From NCBI GenBank assembly GCA_040756575.1, contig JBFLYP010000025.1:1-31896 (forward strand): a DNA stretch of 31,896 nt, written 5' to 3'. The position numbers and the translations under genes were made by a program. Source of the stretch: DTYU01 sp040756575. GTDB lineage: Bacteria > Bacillota > Desulfotomaculia > Desulfotomaculales > Ammonificaceae. The notes below the pieces were generated by a model that was not told where the DNA came from, did no database searches, and saw nothing but the letters and a program-made list of their open reading frames with translations. Shown in pieces: positions 8,035 through 15,662 of the stretch (within the stretch, counting starts at the first letter, position 1; each line of letters opens with the position of its first letter).

Positions 8035-9150
8035 TTGGTGCGCAGGGTGATTTCTTTCGTTTTGGTACTGGCTTTTGGAACCGGGGGAGTGATCCTGGGG
8101 AACAACCTCTTGCGTTTCTGGCGTTTTTCTGATGCGGTTACCCTTGGTTTATTAGTTCTCTTCGGCATGTTTGGGTTGCTGGTTGGCGTTATTGCGGTGC
8201 CCCGCCTGATTAACGGCGTGATCTGGGCGGCAGCAAAGGGCGAACAATACCTTCAACGGATGCCTGTGGCCGACCTCCTCATGGGGGTTTTGGGTTTAAT
8301 CGTCGGACTAATAATTGCCAATTTATTCGGCAGTATTTTAAACGCGCTGGGATGGATCGGAAAAACAATCTGGCTTGGCGTTACTGTAACCCTGGGTTAT
8401 TTCGGCCTTACCATCGGGGTCAAGAAAGGCGAAGAATTCTGGAGTATGCTTACCTCGTGGTTTTCCAAGGAAAAGATTCAGAAAGAGAGCCGTACTGCAG
8501 GACAGGTAAAGCTCCTGGATACCAGCGCCATTATTGACGGACGTATCGCGGACCTCTGCACCAGCGGTTTTATGGAGGGAACGCTTCTGATACCGGTATT
8601 TGTGCTGGATGAGCTGCAGCATATCGCTGATTCTAACGATATCTTGAAAAGAAACCGCGGCCGGCGGGGTTTGGATATCCTTAACCGGATGAGAAAAGAG
8701 GCACATGTAAAGGTCCAGGTATATGACGATGTACAGGACCTTGCAGATATTCATGATGTAGATACTAAGCTTGTTCAACTGGCGAAAAGATTGCGAGGGA
8801 AGATCATCACGACCGACTTCAACCTAAATAAAGTAGCCGAACTGCAGGGTGTTAAGGTGCTGAATGTGAATGAGTTGGCCAACGCCCTCAAGCCGATTGT
8901 GCTTCCGGGCGAGGAAATGGTGGTGCAGGTGGTCCGGGATGGTAAAGAGGCCGGACAGGGAGTTGCTTACCTTGATGACGGCACGATGATAGTCGTTGAC
9001 GGCGGCAAGAAGTATATCGGTCAGCCGGTACGGGCTACAGTGACCAGTGTGTTGCAGACCACTGCAGGAAGGATGATCTTTGCCAAGCTGAAGACTTTGC
9101 GAGATGAAGCCGGTGAAACGAAGCTTGACGAGGTGAATGCGGTTGGCTGA
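8035..9150 (+). CDS. yacL: YacL-type membrane protein with PIN and TRAM domains
   Basis: This is a membrane-anchored PIN-like nuclease/TRAM protein, conserved next to carD and ispD in Firmicutes; its substrate is not firmly known. The 371-aa product has about four N-terminal hydrophobic segments (about residues 3-22, 38-58, 83-103, 107-128). The PIN domain starts with LLDTSAIIDGRI and has VFVLDELQ, the conserved acidic residues, and KIITTDFNLNKVA. A TRAM-like RNA-binding domain ends it (GKKYIGQPVRATVTSVLQTTAGRMIFAKL). I chose TTG at 8035 because GGGAGGTGA lies 9 nt upstream; GTG at 8038 is the alternative. It overlaps ispDF by 14 nt, which suggests translational coupling. Confidence 0.9.
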   Translation: MVRRVISFVLVLAFGTGGVILGNNLLRFWRFSDAVTLGLLVLFGMFGLLVGVIAVPRLINGVIWAAAKGEQYLQRMPVADLLMGVLGLIVGLIIANLFGSILNALGWIGKTIWLGVTVTLGYFGLTIGVKKGEEFWSMLTSWFSKEKIQKESRTAGQVKLLDTSAIIDGRIADLCTSGFMEGTLLIPVFVLDELQHIADSNDILKRNRGRRGLDILNRMRKEAHVKVQVYDDVQDLADIHDVDTKLVQLAKRLRGKIITTDFNLNKVAELQGVKVLNVNELANALKPIVLPGEEMVVQVVRDGKEAGQGVAYLDDGTMIVVDGGKKYIGQPVRATVTSVLQTTAGRMIFAKLKTLRDEAGETKLDEVNAVG

Positions 9151-10309
9151 TTCATCTGCGGTAGTAGTAGCTGCGGGCCAAAGCGTCCGGATGGGGGACG
9201 GCCCCAAGAAACAGTACCGCCTCTTGGGAGGTCTCCCGGTGATAAGCCGGACGCTTACTGTTTTTGAGCAGGTGGAAAGGATTAGCGATGTTGTCCTGGT
9301 GGTGCCCCCGGGCGAGGAAGAGTACTGCCGGAAAGAAATCGTTGAACCGGGCAGATACCGGAAGGTTAAGGCGGTTGTTCCGGGAGGCCGGCACCGGCAG
9401 GACTCCGTGTGGGCCGGCCTCCAGCATTTATCCGGCCGGCCGGAGGTAGTAGTGGTTCACGACGGTGTACGCCCGCTTGTCCGCCCCGAGTACGTAAATG
9501 CCGCCATCGAGGCTGCGGTTTCCTGGGGTGCGGCGGTGGTTGCGGTACCGGCCAAGGATACAGTCAAAACGGTTGGCCCCGAAGGCTTTATTATGCAAAC
9601 TTTGCCACGGGAGAGGGTATATCTCGCCCAGACGCCGCAAGCCTTTCGCTTCAAGGTTTTGTTTGAGGCGCACCGCAGGGCGCGCCAGGAGGGTTTTTAC
9701 GGTACCGACGATACGGTGCTGGTAGAACGTATGGGTTTACCGGTTAAGGTAGTGGCGGGCGGGTATGAAAACATTAAAATCACCACACCCGAAGACCTTA
9801 CAGTTGCCAGGGCTATGATCGGTGAAGGGATGCCGCTGAGGGTGGGGGTCGGCTACGATGTCCACCGCCTGGTCCCGGGGAGGCCGCTTATCCTTGGCGG
9901 CGAAGAAATCCCGTTCGAAAAAGGCCTCGAGGGCCATTCAGATGCCGACGTTCTTTGCCATGCAGTAATGGATGCGCTGTTAGGAGCGGCCGGCGCGGGA
10001 GATATCGGACGGCATTTCCCGCCGACGGACGAGGCTTATAAAGGGATTGCAAGCCTGGAACTTCTCTCCCGGGTGCAACAGGAGTTGGCCTTGAGGGGTT
10101 TTGCGGTTGCGAACGTAGACGGGGTTGTCGTGGCAGAAAGACCGCGGCTGGCTGCTTTTGTAGACAGAATGGCACTGAATGTTTCACGTGTTCTTGGGGT
10201 CCCGCAATCCCTTGTAAACTTTAAAGCTACCACAACCGAGGGTTTGGGTTTCGCCGGCAGGGGAGAGGGGATCGCCGCGTACGCGGTGGCGCTTTTGCGA
10301 CTGGTATAA
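9137..10309 (+). CDS. ispDF: Bifunctional IspD-IspF (MEP isoprenoid pathway)
   Basis: One 390-aa reading frame joins two enzymes of the methylerythritol phosphate pathway. Residues about 6-229 are IspD (MEP cytidylyltransferase; AAGQSVRMGDGPKKQY loop, VVVHDGVRPLV). Residues about 232-390 are IspF (MEcPP synthase) with zinc ligands Asp241, His243 and His275 in GYDVHRL and DVLCHAVMD, and the C-terminal KATTTEGLGFAGRGEGIA. No stop or frameshift separates them, and the junction (ARAMIGEGMPLRVGVGYD) has almost no linker. An internal ATG at 9830 has a GGTGAAGGG just before it, so some free IspF could be made. IspD and IspF are more often separate proteins in Firmicutes. The ATG overlaps the end of yacL and uses the GAGGTGA there. 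Confidence 0.94.
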   Translation: MRLADSSAVVVAAGQSVRMGDGPKKQYRLLGGLPVISRTLTVFEQVERISDVVLVVPPGEEEYCRKEIVEPGRYRKVKAVVPGGRHRQDSVWAGLQHLSGRPEVVVVHDGVRPLVRPEYVNAAIEAAVSWGAAVVAVPAKDTVKTVGPEGFIMQTLPRERVYLAQTPQAFRFKVLFEAHRRARQEGFYGTDDTVLVERMGLPVKVVAGGYENIKITTPEDLTVARAMIGEGMPLRVGVGYDVHRLVPGRPLILGGEEIPFEKGLEGHSDADVLCHAVMDALLGAAGAGDIGRHFPPTDEAYKGIASLELLSRVQQELALRGFAVANVDGVVVAERPRLAAFVDRMALNVSRVLGVPQSLVNFKATTTEGLGFAGRGEGIAAYAVALLRLV

Positions 10310-10336
10310 TCACCGCAGTTTACCCCCGGTTTAAGT

Positions 10337-10364
10337 TTTCAATCCGTAGGCAAGATGCTATAAT
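10337..10364 (+). promoter_or_regulatory. Probable promoter of the cysE-cysS leader
   Basis: TATAAT at 10359-10364. A weak -35 (TTTTCA, 10337-10342) lies 16 nt upstream. It is about 285 nt before cysE, leaving a long untranslated leader. Confidence 0.45.
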
Positions 10365-10371
10365 TAGTCCT

Positions 10372-10640
10372 GAATGCGACAGCCTATACTGTTTGCATAG
10401 CTTGCCGGCGGTTTCCGGGAGAACAGGGGGTATTAAAGGGCCTTCCCGGCGATAAGTCGCATAACGAAGGAATGAAAATGGCCTCTCTGCCGGTTAACCC
10501 TCGGCCCGACACTCGGAGTAAAACCTTGTCGCCGGGAAGGGCGGGTGGCTAATAAGGTTATGCCGGCGGCGGTGCGGCAGTTTACTGCTGAGTGCCGGGT
10601 GCCTTAGGGAGGGCCGCAGCGGCCAAATGATTTCAGGAGG
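10372..10640 (+). promoter_or_regulatory. Long structured 5' leader of cysE-cysS
   Basis: This gene-free stretch holds a 16-bp stem: CCTTCCCGGCGATAAG (10441-10456) pairs with CTTGTCGCCGGGAAGG (10525-10540), with one wobble and a 68-nt loop that itself contains GCCG/CGGC. Downstream are a GCAG-TTTA-CTGC hairpin (about 10582-10594) and GGCCG/CGGCC (about 10608-10624), ending just before the AGGAGG of cysE. cysES operons are often T-box controlled, but I see no UGGNACCGCG T-box sequence. I also do not recognise a SAM, cobalamin or other known riboswitch. It is a candidate regulatory RNA of unknown class, or a decayed repeat. Confidence 0.5.
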
Positions 10641-10646
10641 AGATTT

Positions 10647-11312
10647 GTGTTTAAGCGGCTCAAGGAAGACATACGCGTCTATTTAGAACGTGATCCTGCT
10701 GCGAAGAGCGCCCTCGAAATCCTCCTTTGCTATCCGGGTATACACGCCGTTTGGTTTTACCGGGTAGCCCACCGTTTTTATCGGTGGAGGTTTTTCTTGT
10801 TGGCGCGTCTTATCTCGCAGTTGGCACGTTTTCTGACGGGGATTGAGATCCATCCCGGCGCCAAAATTGGCAGGGGTTTCTTCATAGACCACGGCATGGG
10901 CGTAGTCATCGGTGAAACCGCGGAGATCGGGGACAACGTTTCGTTGTACCAGGGGGTAACGTTAGGCGGAACCGGCAAAGAAAAAGGCAAGCGGCATCCT
11001 ACTATCGGTAACAACGTAGTCATTAGCGCCGGGGCTAAGATTCTGGGTTCTTTCACAGTGGGTGAAAACTCGAAGATCGGTGCGGGATCGGTGGTACTCA
11101 AGCCGGTGCCGCCGAACTGCACGGTTGTGGGGGTTCCGGGAAGAGTGGTCGTCCGGGAGGGCCAGAGGGTACGCGAAGGTGTCGACCTGAGGCATGATCT
11201 TCTGCCCGACCCGGTTGCGGAGGTGCTGGCCAGGTTTGAGGAAGAAATAACCAGGTTGAAGAACCGGCTTGAGGAGCTCGAATCGAGGGTAAACAGGGAG
11301 GGCGGGCCGTGA
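10647..11312 (+). CDS. cysE: Serine O-acetyltransferase
   Basis: CysE acetylates L-serine with acetyl-CoA, the first committed step of cysteine synthesis. The 221-aa product is the short (Firmicutes) form. An N-terminal helical part (DPAAKSALEILLCYPGIHAVWFYRVAH) precedes a left-handed beta-helix of hexapeptide repeats. Catalytic-region motifs are IDHGMGVVIGETAEIGD and GVTLGGTGKEKGKRHPTI. The extreme C-terminus (EEEITRLKNRLEELESRV) looks coiled-coil. The start is GTG with AGGAGG 6 nt upstream. It overlaps cysS by 4 nt (GTGA), so the two are translationally coupled and cysteine supply is tied to its tRNA charging. Confidence 0.95.
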   Translation: MFKRLKEDIRVYLERDPAAKSALEILLCYPGIHAVWFYRVAHRFYRWRFFLLARLISQLARFLTGIEIHPGAKIGRGFFIDHGMGVVIGETAEIGDNVSLYQGVTLGGTGKEKGKRHPTIGNNVVISAGAKILGSFTVGENSKIGAGSVVLKPVPPNCTVVGVPGRVVVREGQRVREGVDLRHDLLPDPVAEVLARFEEEITRLKNRLEELESRVNREGGP

Positions 11313-12742
11313 TAGAGCTGTACAATACGCTAACCAAACGGAAAGAAAGATTCGACCCCGGTGAACCGGGAAGGGTCCGAATGTATGTCTGCGGTCCCAC
11401 CACGTATAACTACATACACTTGGGAAATGCGAGGACGTTCGTGATCTTCGATACCATCCGGCGCTACCTCGAATACCGCGGCTTTCATGTTCTTTTCGTC
11501 CAGAACTTTACGGACGTTGACGATAAGATCATCAAAAGAGCTGCAGAGGAAGGCATGGAACCGCGCGATTTGGCGGCGAAGTACATTGAAGCTTATTTTG
11601 AGGACGCCGACCGTCTTAACGTGCGCCGGGCCGACGTCCACCCGAAGGTTTCGGAGCACATTCCCGAAATCATTGCGCTGATTGAAACGTTGATCGCAAA
11701 AGGAGTCGCTTACGTGGCCGGCGGCGATGTCTACTTTTCCGTGCGGCGCTTTCCGCAGTACGGAAAGCTGTCCGGGCGCCGATTAGAGGAGATGCTGGCC
11801 GGGGCACGGGTTGAACCGGAAGCAAACAAGCGCGACCCGCTTGATTTTGCGCTCTGGAAGAGTGCGAAGCCCGGAGAACCGACCTGGCCCAGCCCATGGG
11901 GAGGGGGGCGGCCGGGCTGGCACATCGAGTGCTCGGCGATGGCGCTTAAGTACCTCGGAACCAACTTCGACATTCACGGCGGTGGTGCGGACCTTATCTT
12001 TCCGCACCACGAAAACGAAATCGCACAGTCGGAATCGGCCACCGGCGAGCCTTTCGCAAGGTACTGGCTGCATAACGGCTTTATCACCGTAAGGCAAGAA
12101 AAGATGTCCAAGTCCATCGGGAACGTCTTTCTGGTCCGGGATATATTGCAGCTTTACCCGCCGCCCGCAGTGCGGATGTTTCTCATCGGCACCCACTACC
12201 GGAGTCCCCTTGATTATGCGCCGGAGTACATCGAGGCCTCGGTGCGGAGTCTTGAAAGGCTTGAAACCTCTTTCCGGCTGCTAACAGAAGCTGTCGGAAG
12301 GGCGTTGCCCGGTAAAGGTGAAAACGGTCCTCTGGAGGAGCGGTTGTCGGTTTTGGAGGCGGAGTTTAAATCTGCTATGGACGACGACTTCAACACCGCT
12401 GATGCGCTGGCCTGCTATTTTGACCTGGTCCGGGAGGTCAACACCGCGGTCCACGCGGCTGTACTTCCTCCCAGGGAGACGCTGGAGAAGGCGATGGACC
12501 TCTTTTGCGGATTCAACCGTGTGCTCGGTATCGTTCCGGAAAGGGAAGGGAAACCGGCCTTCGAAGCAGCTGCCGGGGGCGACGACCTTTCTGCACGGCT
12601 TTTAGACCTGTTGATTTCGGTACGCCAGGATGCCCGGCAAAAGAGGGATTGGGTGACGGCGGACCGCATTCGCGAAGGGCTGAAGGAGATAGGGATAATT
12701 TTGGAGGATACGCCTGAGGGAGTACGGTGGAAACGGGCGTAA
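11309..12742 (+). CDS. cysS: Cysteinyl-tRNA synthetase
   Basis: CysRS charges tRNA-Cys. The 477-aa class I synthetase has the N-terminal CGPTTYNYIHLGNAR segment, containing zinc ligand Cys and the HIGH-type HLGN. WHIECSAMA and HHENE carry the remaining zinc and active-site residues, and EKMSKSIGN is the KMSKS loop. The DALR helical domain follows, then the small C-terminal domain. The start is GTG, overlapping the cysE stop, with AGGGAGGG upstream. Length and motifs are standard. A cysE-cysS pair is typical of this locus. Confidence 0.96.
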   Translation: MIELYNTLTKRKERFDPGEPGRVRMYVCGPTTYNYIHLGNARTFVIFDTIRRYLEYRGFHVLFVQNFTDVDDKIIKRAAEEGMEPRDLAAKYIEAYFEDADRLNVRRADVHPKVSEHIPEIIALIETLIAKGVAYVAGGDVYFSVRRFPQYGKLSGRRLEEMLAGARVEPEANKRDPLDFALWKSAKPGEPTWPSPWGGGRPGWHIECSAMALKYLGTNFDIHGGGADLIFPHHENEIAQSESATGEPFARYWLHNGFITVRQEKMSKSIGNVFLVRDILQLYPPPAVRMFLIGTHYRSPLDYAPEYIEASVRSLERLETSFRLLTEAVGRALPGKGENGPLEERLSVLEAEFKSAMDDDFNTADALACYFDLVREVNTAVHAAVLPPRETLEKAMDLFCGFNRVLGIVPEREGKPAFEAAAGGDDLSARLLDLLISVRQDARQKRDWVTADRIREGLKEIGIILEDTPEGVRWKRA

Positions 12743-13005
12743 ATCAGTCGTCGGTCGTCAGTCGTCGGGTATAAGAAAGGGGACAAGGAGAAAGAGGGTA
12801 CAAAGGCTGCTTTTTGGTATCGGAAGTCAGCGGCCGGAGGTCGCAAGGAACTTGAGGAAACTGCAGAAAAAATGCGTTCTATCAATGCCAAGGTTGTTTC
12901 AGGCATTTTGGATCAATGCGGACCAGGCATGTCTCCGCGGACCATATCCGGAGAGAGATCGCCTGCGGTCCAGTGGAGTAGAGGGAATACGCCGGGGGCG
13001 GGAGA
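12743..13005 (+). other. Gene-free spacer where mrnC is usually found
   Basis: In Bacillus-type order cysS is followed by mrnC (mini-ribonuclease III), but no such frame exists in these 263 nt. The spacer starts with three seven-base units ((A/G)GTCGTC, 12746-12766). It ends with a hairpin just before rlmB: GGACCAGGC (12920-12928) with GCCT/GGTCC (12961-12971), enclosing TCTCCG (12932-12937) with CGGAGA (12949-12954). No T-run follows, so a transcription terminator is not evident. Confidence 0.5.
12746..12766 (+). repeat. Three-unit heptamer array
   Basis: AGTCGTC, GGTCGTC and AGTCGTC stand head to tail directly after the cysS stop. This is one of several intergenic arrays in the window with a seven-base unit. 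Confidence 0.6.
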
Positions 13006-13755
13006 TTGACTGAGGTGCTTTATGGGCGCCACCCGGTCAGGGAAGCGCTGAAGTCCGGGCGGCCGCTGAACAAAATCCTGATAGCGCGGGGGCAGAGCGG
13101 CCCCTTATTTCAGGAAATCAGGGGTCTGGCATCGGCCAGGGGCATACCCTTGCAGTTGGTTGATAGACAGGCACTCGATAGAATTACGTCCGGGGGTGTG
13201 CACCAGGGGTATTTGGCCTTTGCGGCCGTTAAGGAGTATGTAACGGTAGACGATATCCTGGCAGGAGCCAAAGGATCGCCGCTTGTCGTGGTTCTCGCGC
13301 ATATTACCGACCCGCGGAATTTAGGTGCCATCCTGCGAACGGCGGCGGCTGCCGGTGTTGACGGAGTAATTATCCCGTCGCGCCGTGCCGCGGGTTTAAG
13401 CGGTGAAGCGGCTAAGGCTGCCGCAGGGGCTATCGAACACGTCGCCGTTGCGAGGGTGACCAACATCACCCGGACGCTTCGCTATTTAAAAGAAAAAGGC
13501 TTTTGGATCGTGGGCGCGGAAGCCGGTGCGCCGGTGTTGCTGTGGGAGGTGCAGCTTACAGGGGCGCTGGCTGTCGTAATCGGGGGTGAGGCCACCGGGC
13601 TCGGGCGGACGGTACAAAAAGAGTGTGATTACAAAGTGCGGATACCGATGTCCGGGAAGATAGCGTCGCTTAATGCTTCGGTAGCGGCGGCGCTTGTTCT
13701 TTATGAGGTAGTCCGCCAGCGCTGGAAAGCCGATGCGCGAAATAATAATCGTTGA
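13006..13755 (+). CDS. rlmB: RlmB/TrmH-family SPOUT rRNA 2'-O-methyltransferase
   Basis: This family methylates 2'-O ribose on 23S rRNA (Gm2251 in E. coli) using S-adenosylmethionine. The 249-aa product has the L30e-like N-terminal substrate domain (VLYGRHPVREALKSGRPLNKIL) and the SPOUT motifs: ITDPRNLGAILRTAAAAGVD, VVIGGEATGLGR and IPMSGKIASLNASVAAALVLYE. Here it is probably the Firmicutes YacO-like enzyme, so the exact target nucleotide is inferred. The start is uncertain: TTG at 13006 gives the family-like EVLYGRHPV, but GGGAG lies very close. GTG at 13015 has better spacing. It overlaps yacP by 23 nt. Confidence 0.9.
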   Translation: MTEVLYGRHPVREALKSGRPLNKILIARGQSGPLFQEIRGLASARGIPLQLVDRQALDRITSGGVHQGYLAFAAVKEYVTVDDILAGAKGSPLVVVLAHITDPRNLGAILRTAAAAGVDGVIIPSRRAAGLSGEAAKAAAGAIEHVAVARVTNITRTLRYLKEKGFWIVGAEAGAPVLLWEVQLTGALAVVIGGEATGLGRTVQKECDYKVRIPMSGKIASLNASVAAALVLYEVVRQRWKADARNNNR

Positions 13756-14239
13756 CGGCTACAACATGATTTTTTTGCAGGCCGCCGGCAAAGAGTTGGA
13801 CCTGGCCCATGCCCGTGAGCGCCTTCTCGACCGTTTGGTTCAATATGCCGTTCTCGCTGGTGTGGAAGTTGTGGTGGTGTTCGACGCGTACCGCGTTAAG
13901 GGCGGCAAGGAGGAGTCCGAGCAGCGGGACGGATTAACGGTTATATTCACAGCGGAAGGAGAATCCGCGGACACCGTGATCGAGCGTTTATGCGCTCAGT
14001 TGTCGGACCGGTTCACTGTTTCCGTGGTAACAGCCGACTGGGCGGAACAGCGGTTGGCGTTAGGGTACGGGGCGCTTAGAATGACCCCTAAAGAGTTTGA
14101 TACGGAGGTTAATGAGGTTATTCAACGTCACCGGAAACAGGTTTCTACTGCATCAAGTCCTACGGATAACTACATCGAAAACCGGTTGGCGGAAGAGATG
14201 AGGGTCATTTTGTCAAAATGGCGGCAGGGCAAAGGTTAA
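13733..14239 (+). CDS. yacP: YacP/Rae1-type NYN-domain ribosome-associated endonuclease
   Basis: B. subtilis Rae1 (YacP) cleaves mRNA in the ribosomal A site. The 168-aa product starts REIIIVDGYNMIF, the NYN/PIN-like signature. VVVVFDAYRVKGG, the acidic SADTVIERL and VSVVTADWAEQRL carry the conserved acidic catalytic residues. A C-terminal helix follows. The ATG lies inside the end of rlmB, with 23 nt overlap, so the pair is translationally coupled. sigH follows after its own promoter. Family assignment is firm; function is inferred from Rae1. Confidence 0.9.
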   Translation: MREIIIVDGYNMIFLQAAGKELDLAHARERLLDRLVQYAVLAGVEVVVVFDAYRVKGGKEESEQRDGLTVIFTAEGESADTVIERLCAQLSDRFTVSVVTADWAEQRLALGYGALRMTPKEFDTEVNEVIQRHRKQVSTASSPTDNYIENRLAEEMRVILSKWRQGKG

Positions 14240-14265
14240 TGTAGAGTCTGTGTTATTTTTTCACC

Positions 14266-14294
14266 TTGACGCTCTTTAACCTGTTAGTTATAAT
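14266..14294 (+). promoter_or_regulatory. Promoter of sigH
   Basis: TTGACG (14266-14271) and TATAAT (14289-14294) with 17-nt spacing, about 48 nt before the sigH start. Confidence 0.8.
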
Positions 14295-14341
14295 GTGAAA
14301 AAGCAGTTCATGGACAACCTTACGGAAGTGGGGGCGATAGG

Positions 14342-14989
14342 TTGAGCCTCAGCGGCTTGAGCCGGGAGATGTGCCCAGCGTACGACGTAATGCAGGACGA
14401 GGAAATCGTAGAATTCGCAAGGGAGGGCGACATTGAGGCGCAGGAGTTTTTGATCAATAAGTATAAGAATTTTGTCCGGGCAAAGGCACGATCTTATTTC
14501 CTTATTGGTGCCGACCGCGAGGATATCATACAGGAAGGAATGATAGGGCTTTATAAGGCCATCCGGGATTTCCGTTTGGACAAGCTCTCGTCATTCAGGG
14601 CTTTTGCAGAGTTGTGTATCACCAGACAGATCATAACCGCGATTAAAACCGCAACCAGGCAGAAACACATTCCCTTAAACTCATATATTTCTTTAAACAA
14701 GCCGATTTATGACGAAGATTCTGACCGGACTCTGTTGGACGTTGTTTCGGGAGCCGGGCTTACCGACCCGGAAGAATTGATCATCAGCCGGGAAGAGTTT
14801 GATAATATCGAAGAAAAGATCGGCGAACTTCTAAGCGCTTTGGAAAGAAAGGTCCTGATCTCGTACCTCAACGGCAAGTCGTACCAGGAAATTGCGGAAG
14901 ACCTGAAAAGGCACGTCAAATCGATCGATAACGCGCTTCAGCGGGTCAAGCGAAAACTCGAACGCTACCTTGAAAAAAGAGAAAACTGA
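14342..14989 (+). CDS. sigH: RNA polymerase sigma factor SigH (Spo0H)
   Basis: SigH directs early-sporulation and transition-state transcription. The 215-aa product has the family hallmark LINKYKNFVRAKARSYFLIGADREDIIQEGMIGLYKAIRDF (region 2, residues about 37-77). A region 4 helix-turn-helix near the C-terminus contains SYQEIAEDLKRHVKSIDNALQRVKRKL. The start is TTG with a G-rich binding site (GTGGGGGCG) upstream. The sequence runs normally into MQDEEIVEFAREGD, as in related proteins. It supports a spore-forming host. The usual followers rpmG, secE and nusG are not here; tRNA genes follow instead. Confidence 0.95.
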   Translation: MSLSGLSREMCPAYDVMQDEEIVEFAREGDIEAQEFLINKYKNFVRAKARSYFLIGADREDIIQEGMIGLYKAIRDFRLDKLSSFRAFAELCITRQIITAIKTATRQKHIPLNSYISLNKPIYDEDSDRTLLDVVSGAGLTDPEELIISREEFDNIEEKIGELLSALERKVLISYLNGKSYQEIAEDLKRHVKSIDNALQRVKRKLERYLEKREN

Positions 14990-14995
14990 GTTTAA

Positions 14996-15022
14996 AGGGG
15001 GGTGGTTAGCCCCCTCAAATTT
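14996..15022 (+). terminator. Probable terminator after sigH
   Basis: AGGGGG (14996-15001) pairs with CCCCCT (15010-15015) and is followed by the AT-rich TCAAATTTAT. The T-run is weak. Confidence 0.55.
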
Positions 15023-15188
15023 ATCGGTATTCAGCATGCATCGCGTGCGAATACGGCATCCCCTCGTAGTTGTTCAAGAGCCGGGATTCACAGTAGTAAA
15101 TTGGGCTCTATGAATTCAAATTGCTGCATACAAATTCCCCAGAGCTGAGATTCGTTTCCGCGCCTGATAGCAGGAGCCTTTTCGGCGC

Positions 15189-15217
15189 TTGACCGGGAAG
15201 TCCGGTTATTTTATAAT
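15189..15217 (+). promoter_or_regulatory. Promoter of tRNA-Thr(TGT)
   Basis: TTGACC (15189-15194) and TATAAT (15212-15217), 17-nt spacing, 11 nt before the tRNA. Confidence 0.85.
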
Positions 15218-15228
15218 GATAAAACGGT

Positions 15229-15303
15229 GCTGGGGTAGCTCAATGGCAGAGCAGCTGACTTGTAATCAGCAGGTTGTGGGTTCAAATCCCATCCCCAGCT
15301 CCA
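15229..15303 (+). tRNA. tRNA-Thr (anticodon TGT)
   Basis: The acceptor stem GCTGGGG pairs with CCCCAGC. The anticodon stem GCTGA/TCAGC carries the loop CTTGTAA, giving TGT. The T arm is GTGGGTTCAAATCCCAT, and CCA is encoded. It has its own strong promoter and lies downstream of sigH. Confidence 0.96.
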
Positions 15304-15408
15304 CTAAAGACCGGAAGTCAGGAGCCGGAGGTTTAGAGTGAGTTCGCGGGGTGAATCCCGAAAAATAGACCGGCAGTTTGAGTTGGTTGAAATGGCAAGT
15401 ATTGTGAC

Positions 15409-15437
15409 TTGAAAACGGCTTCTCGATCTGTTATAAT
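15409..15437 (+). promoter_or_regulatory. Promoter of initiator tRNA
   Basis: TTGAAA (15409-15414) and TATAAT (15432-15437), 17-nt spacing, 14 nt before the tRNA. Confidence 0.85.
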
Positions 15438-15451
15438 AAACAATGTGACAC

Positions 15452-15527
<76 letters not shown>

Positions 15528-15540
15528 GAAGAAAACAAGA

Positions 15541-15575
15541 GGGCTGTCTTAAAGTTAAGGGGCAGCCCCTTTTTC
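15541..15575 (+). terminator. Terminator after tRNA-fMet
   Basis: GGGCTG (15541-15546) pairs with CAGCCC (15563-15568), followed by CTTTTTC. The loop begins TCTTAA, like the hairpin at 23020. Confidence 0.8.
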
Positions 15576-15662
15576 ATCGTAGATGGAGCAAAATACTTTT
15601 TGCTGCGCAACAGATAGTTTTACTGCATCTTGCTGCGTTCTTATTTACCGGAAAAGGGGGGA

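Noticed and set aside
10372..10640. T-box riboswitch for cysteine
   Set aside because: No UGGNACCGCG antiterminator sequence and no terminator with T-run, despite the suggestive gene context.
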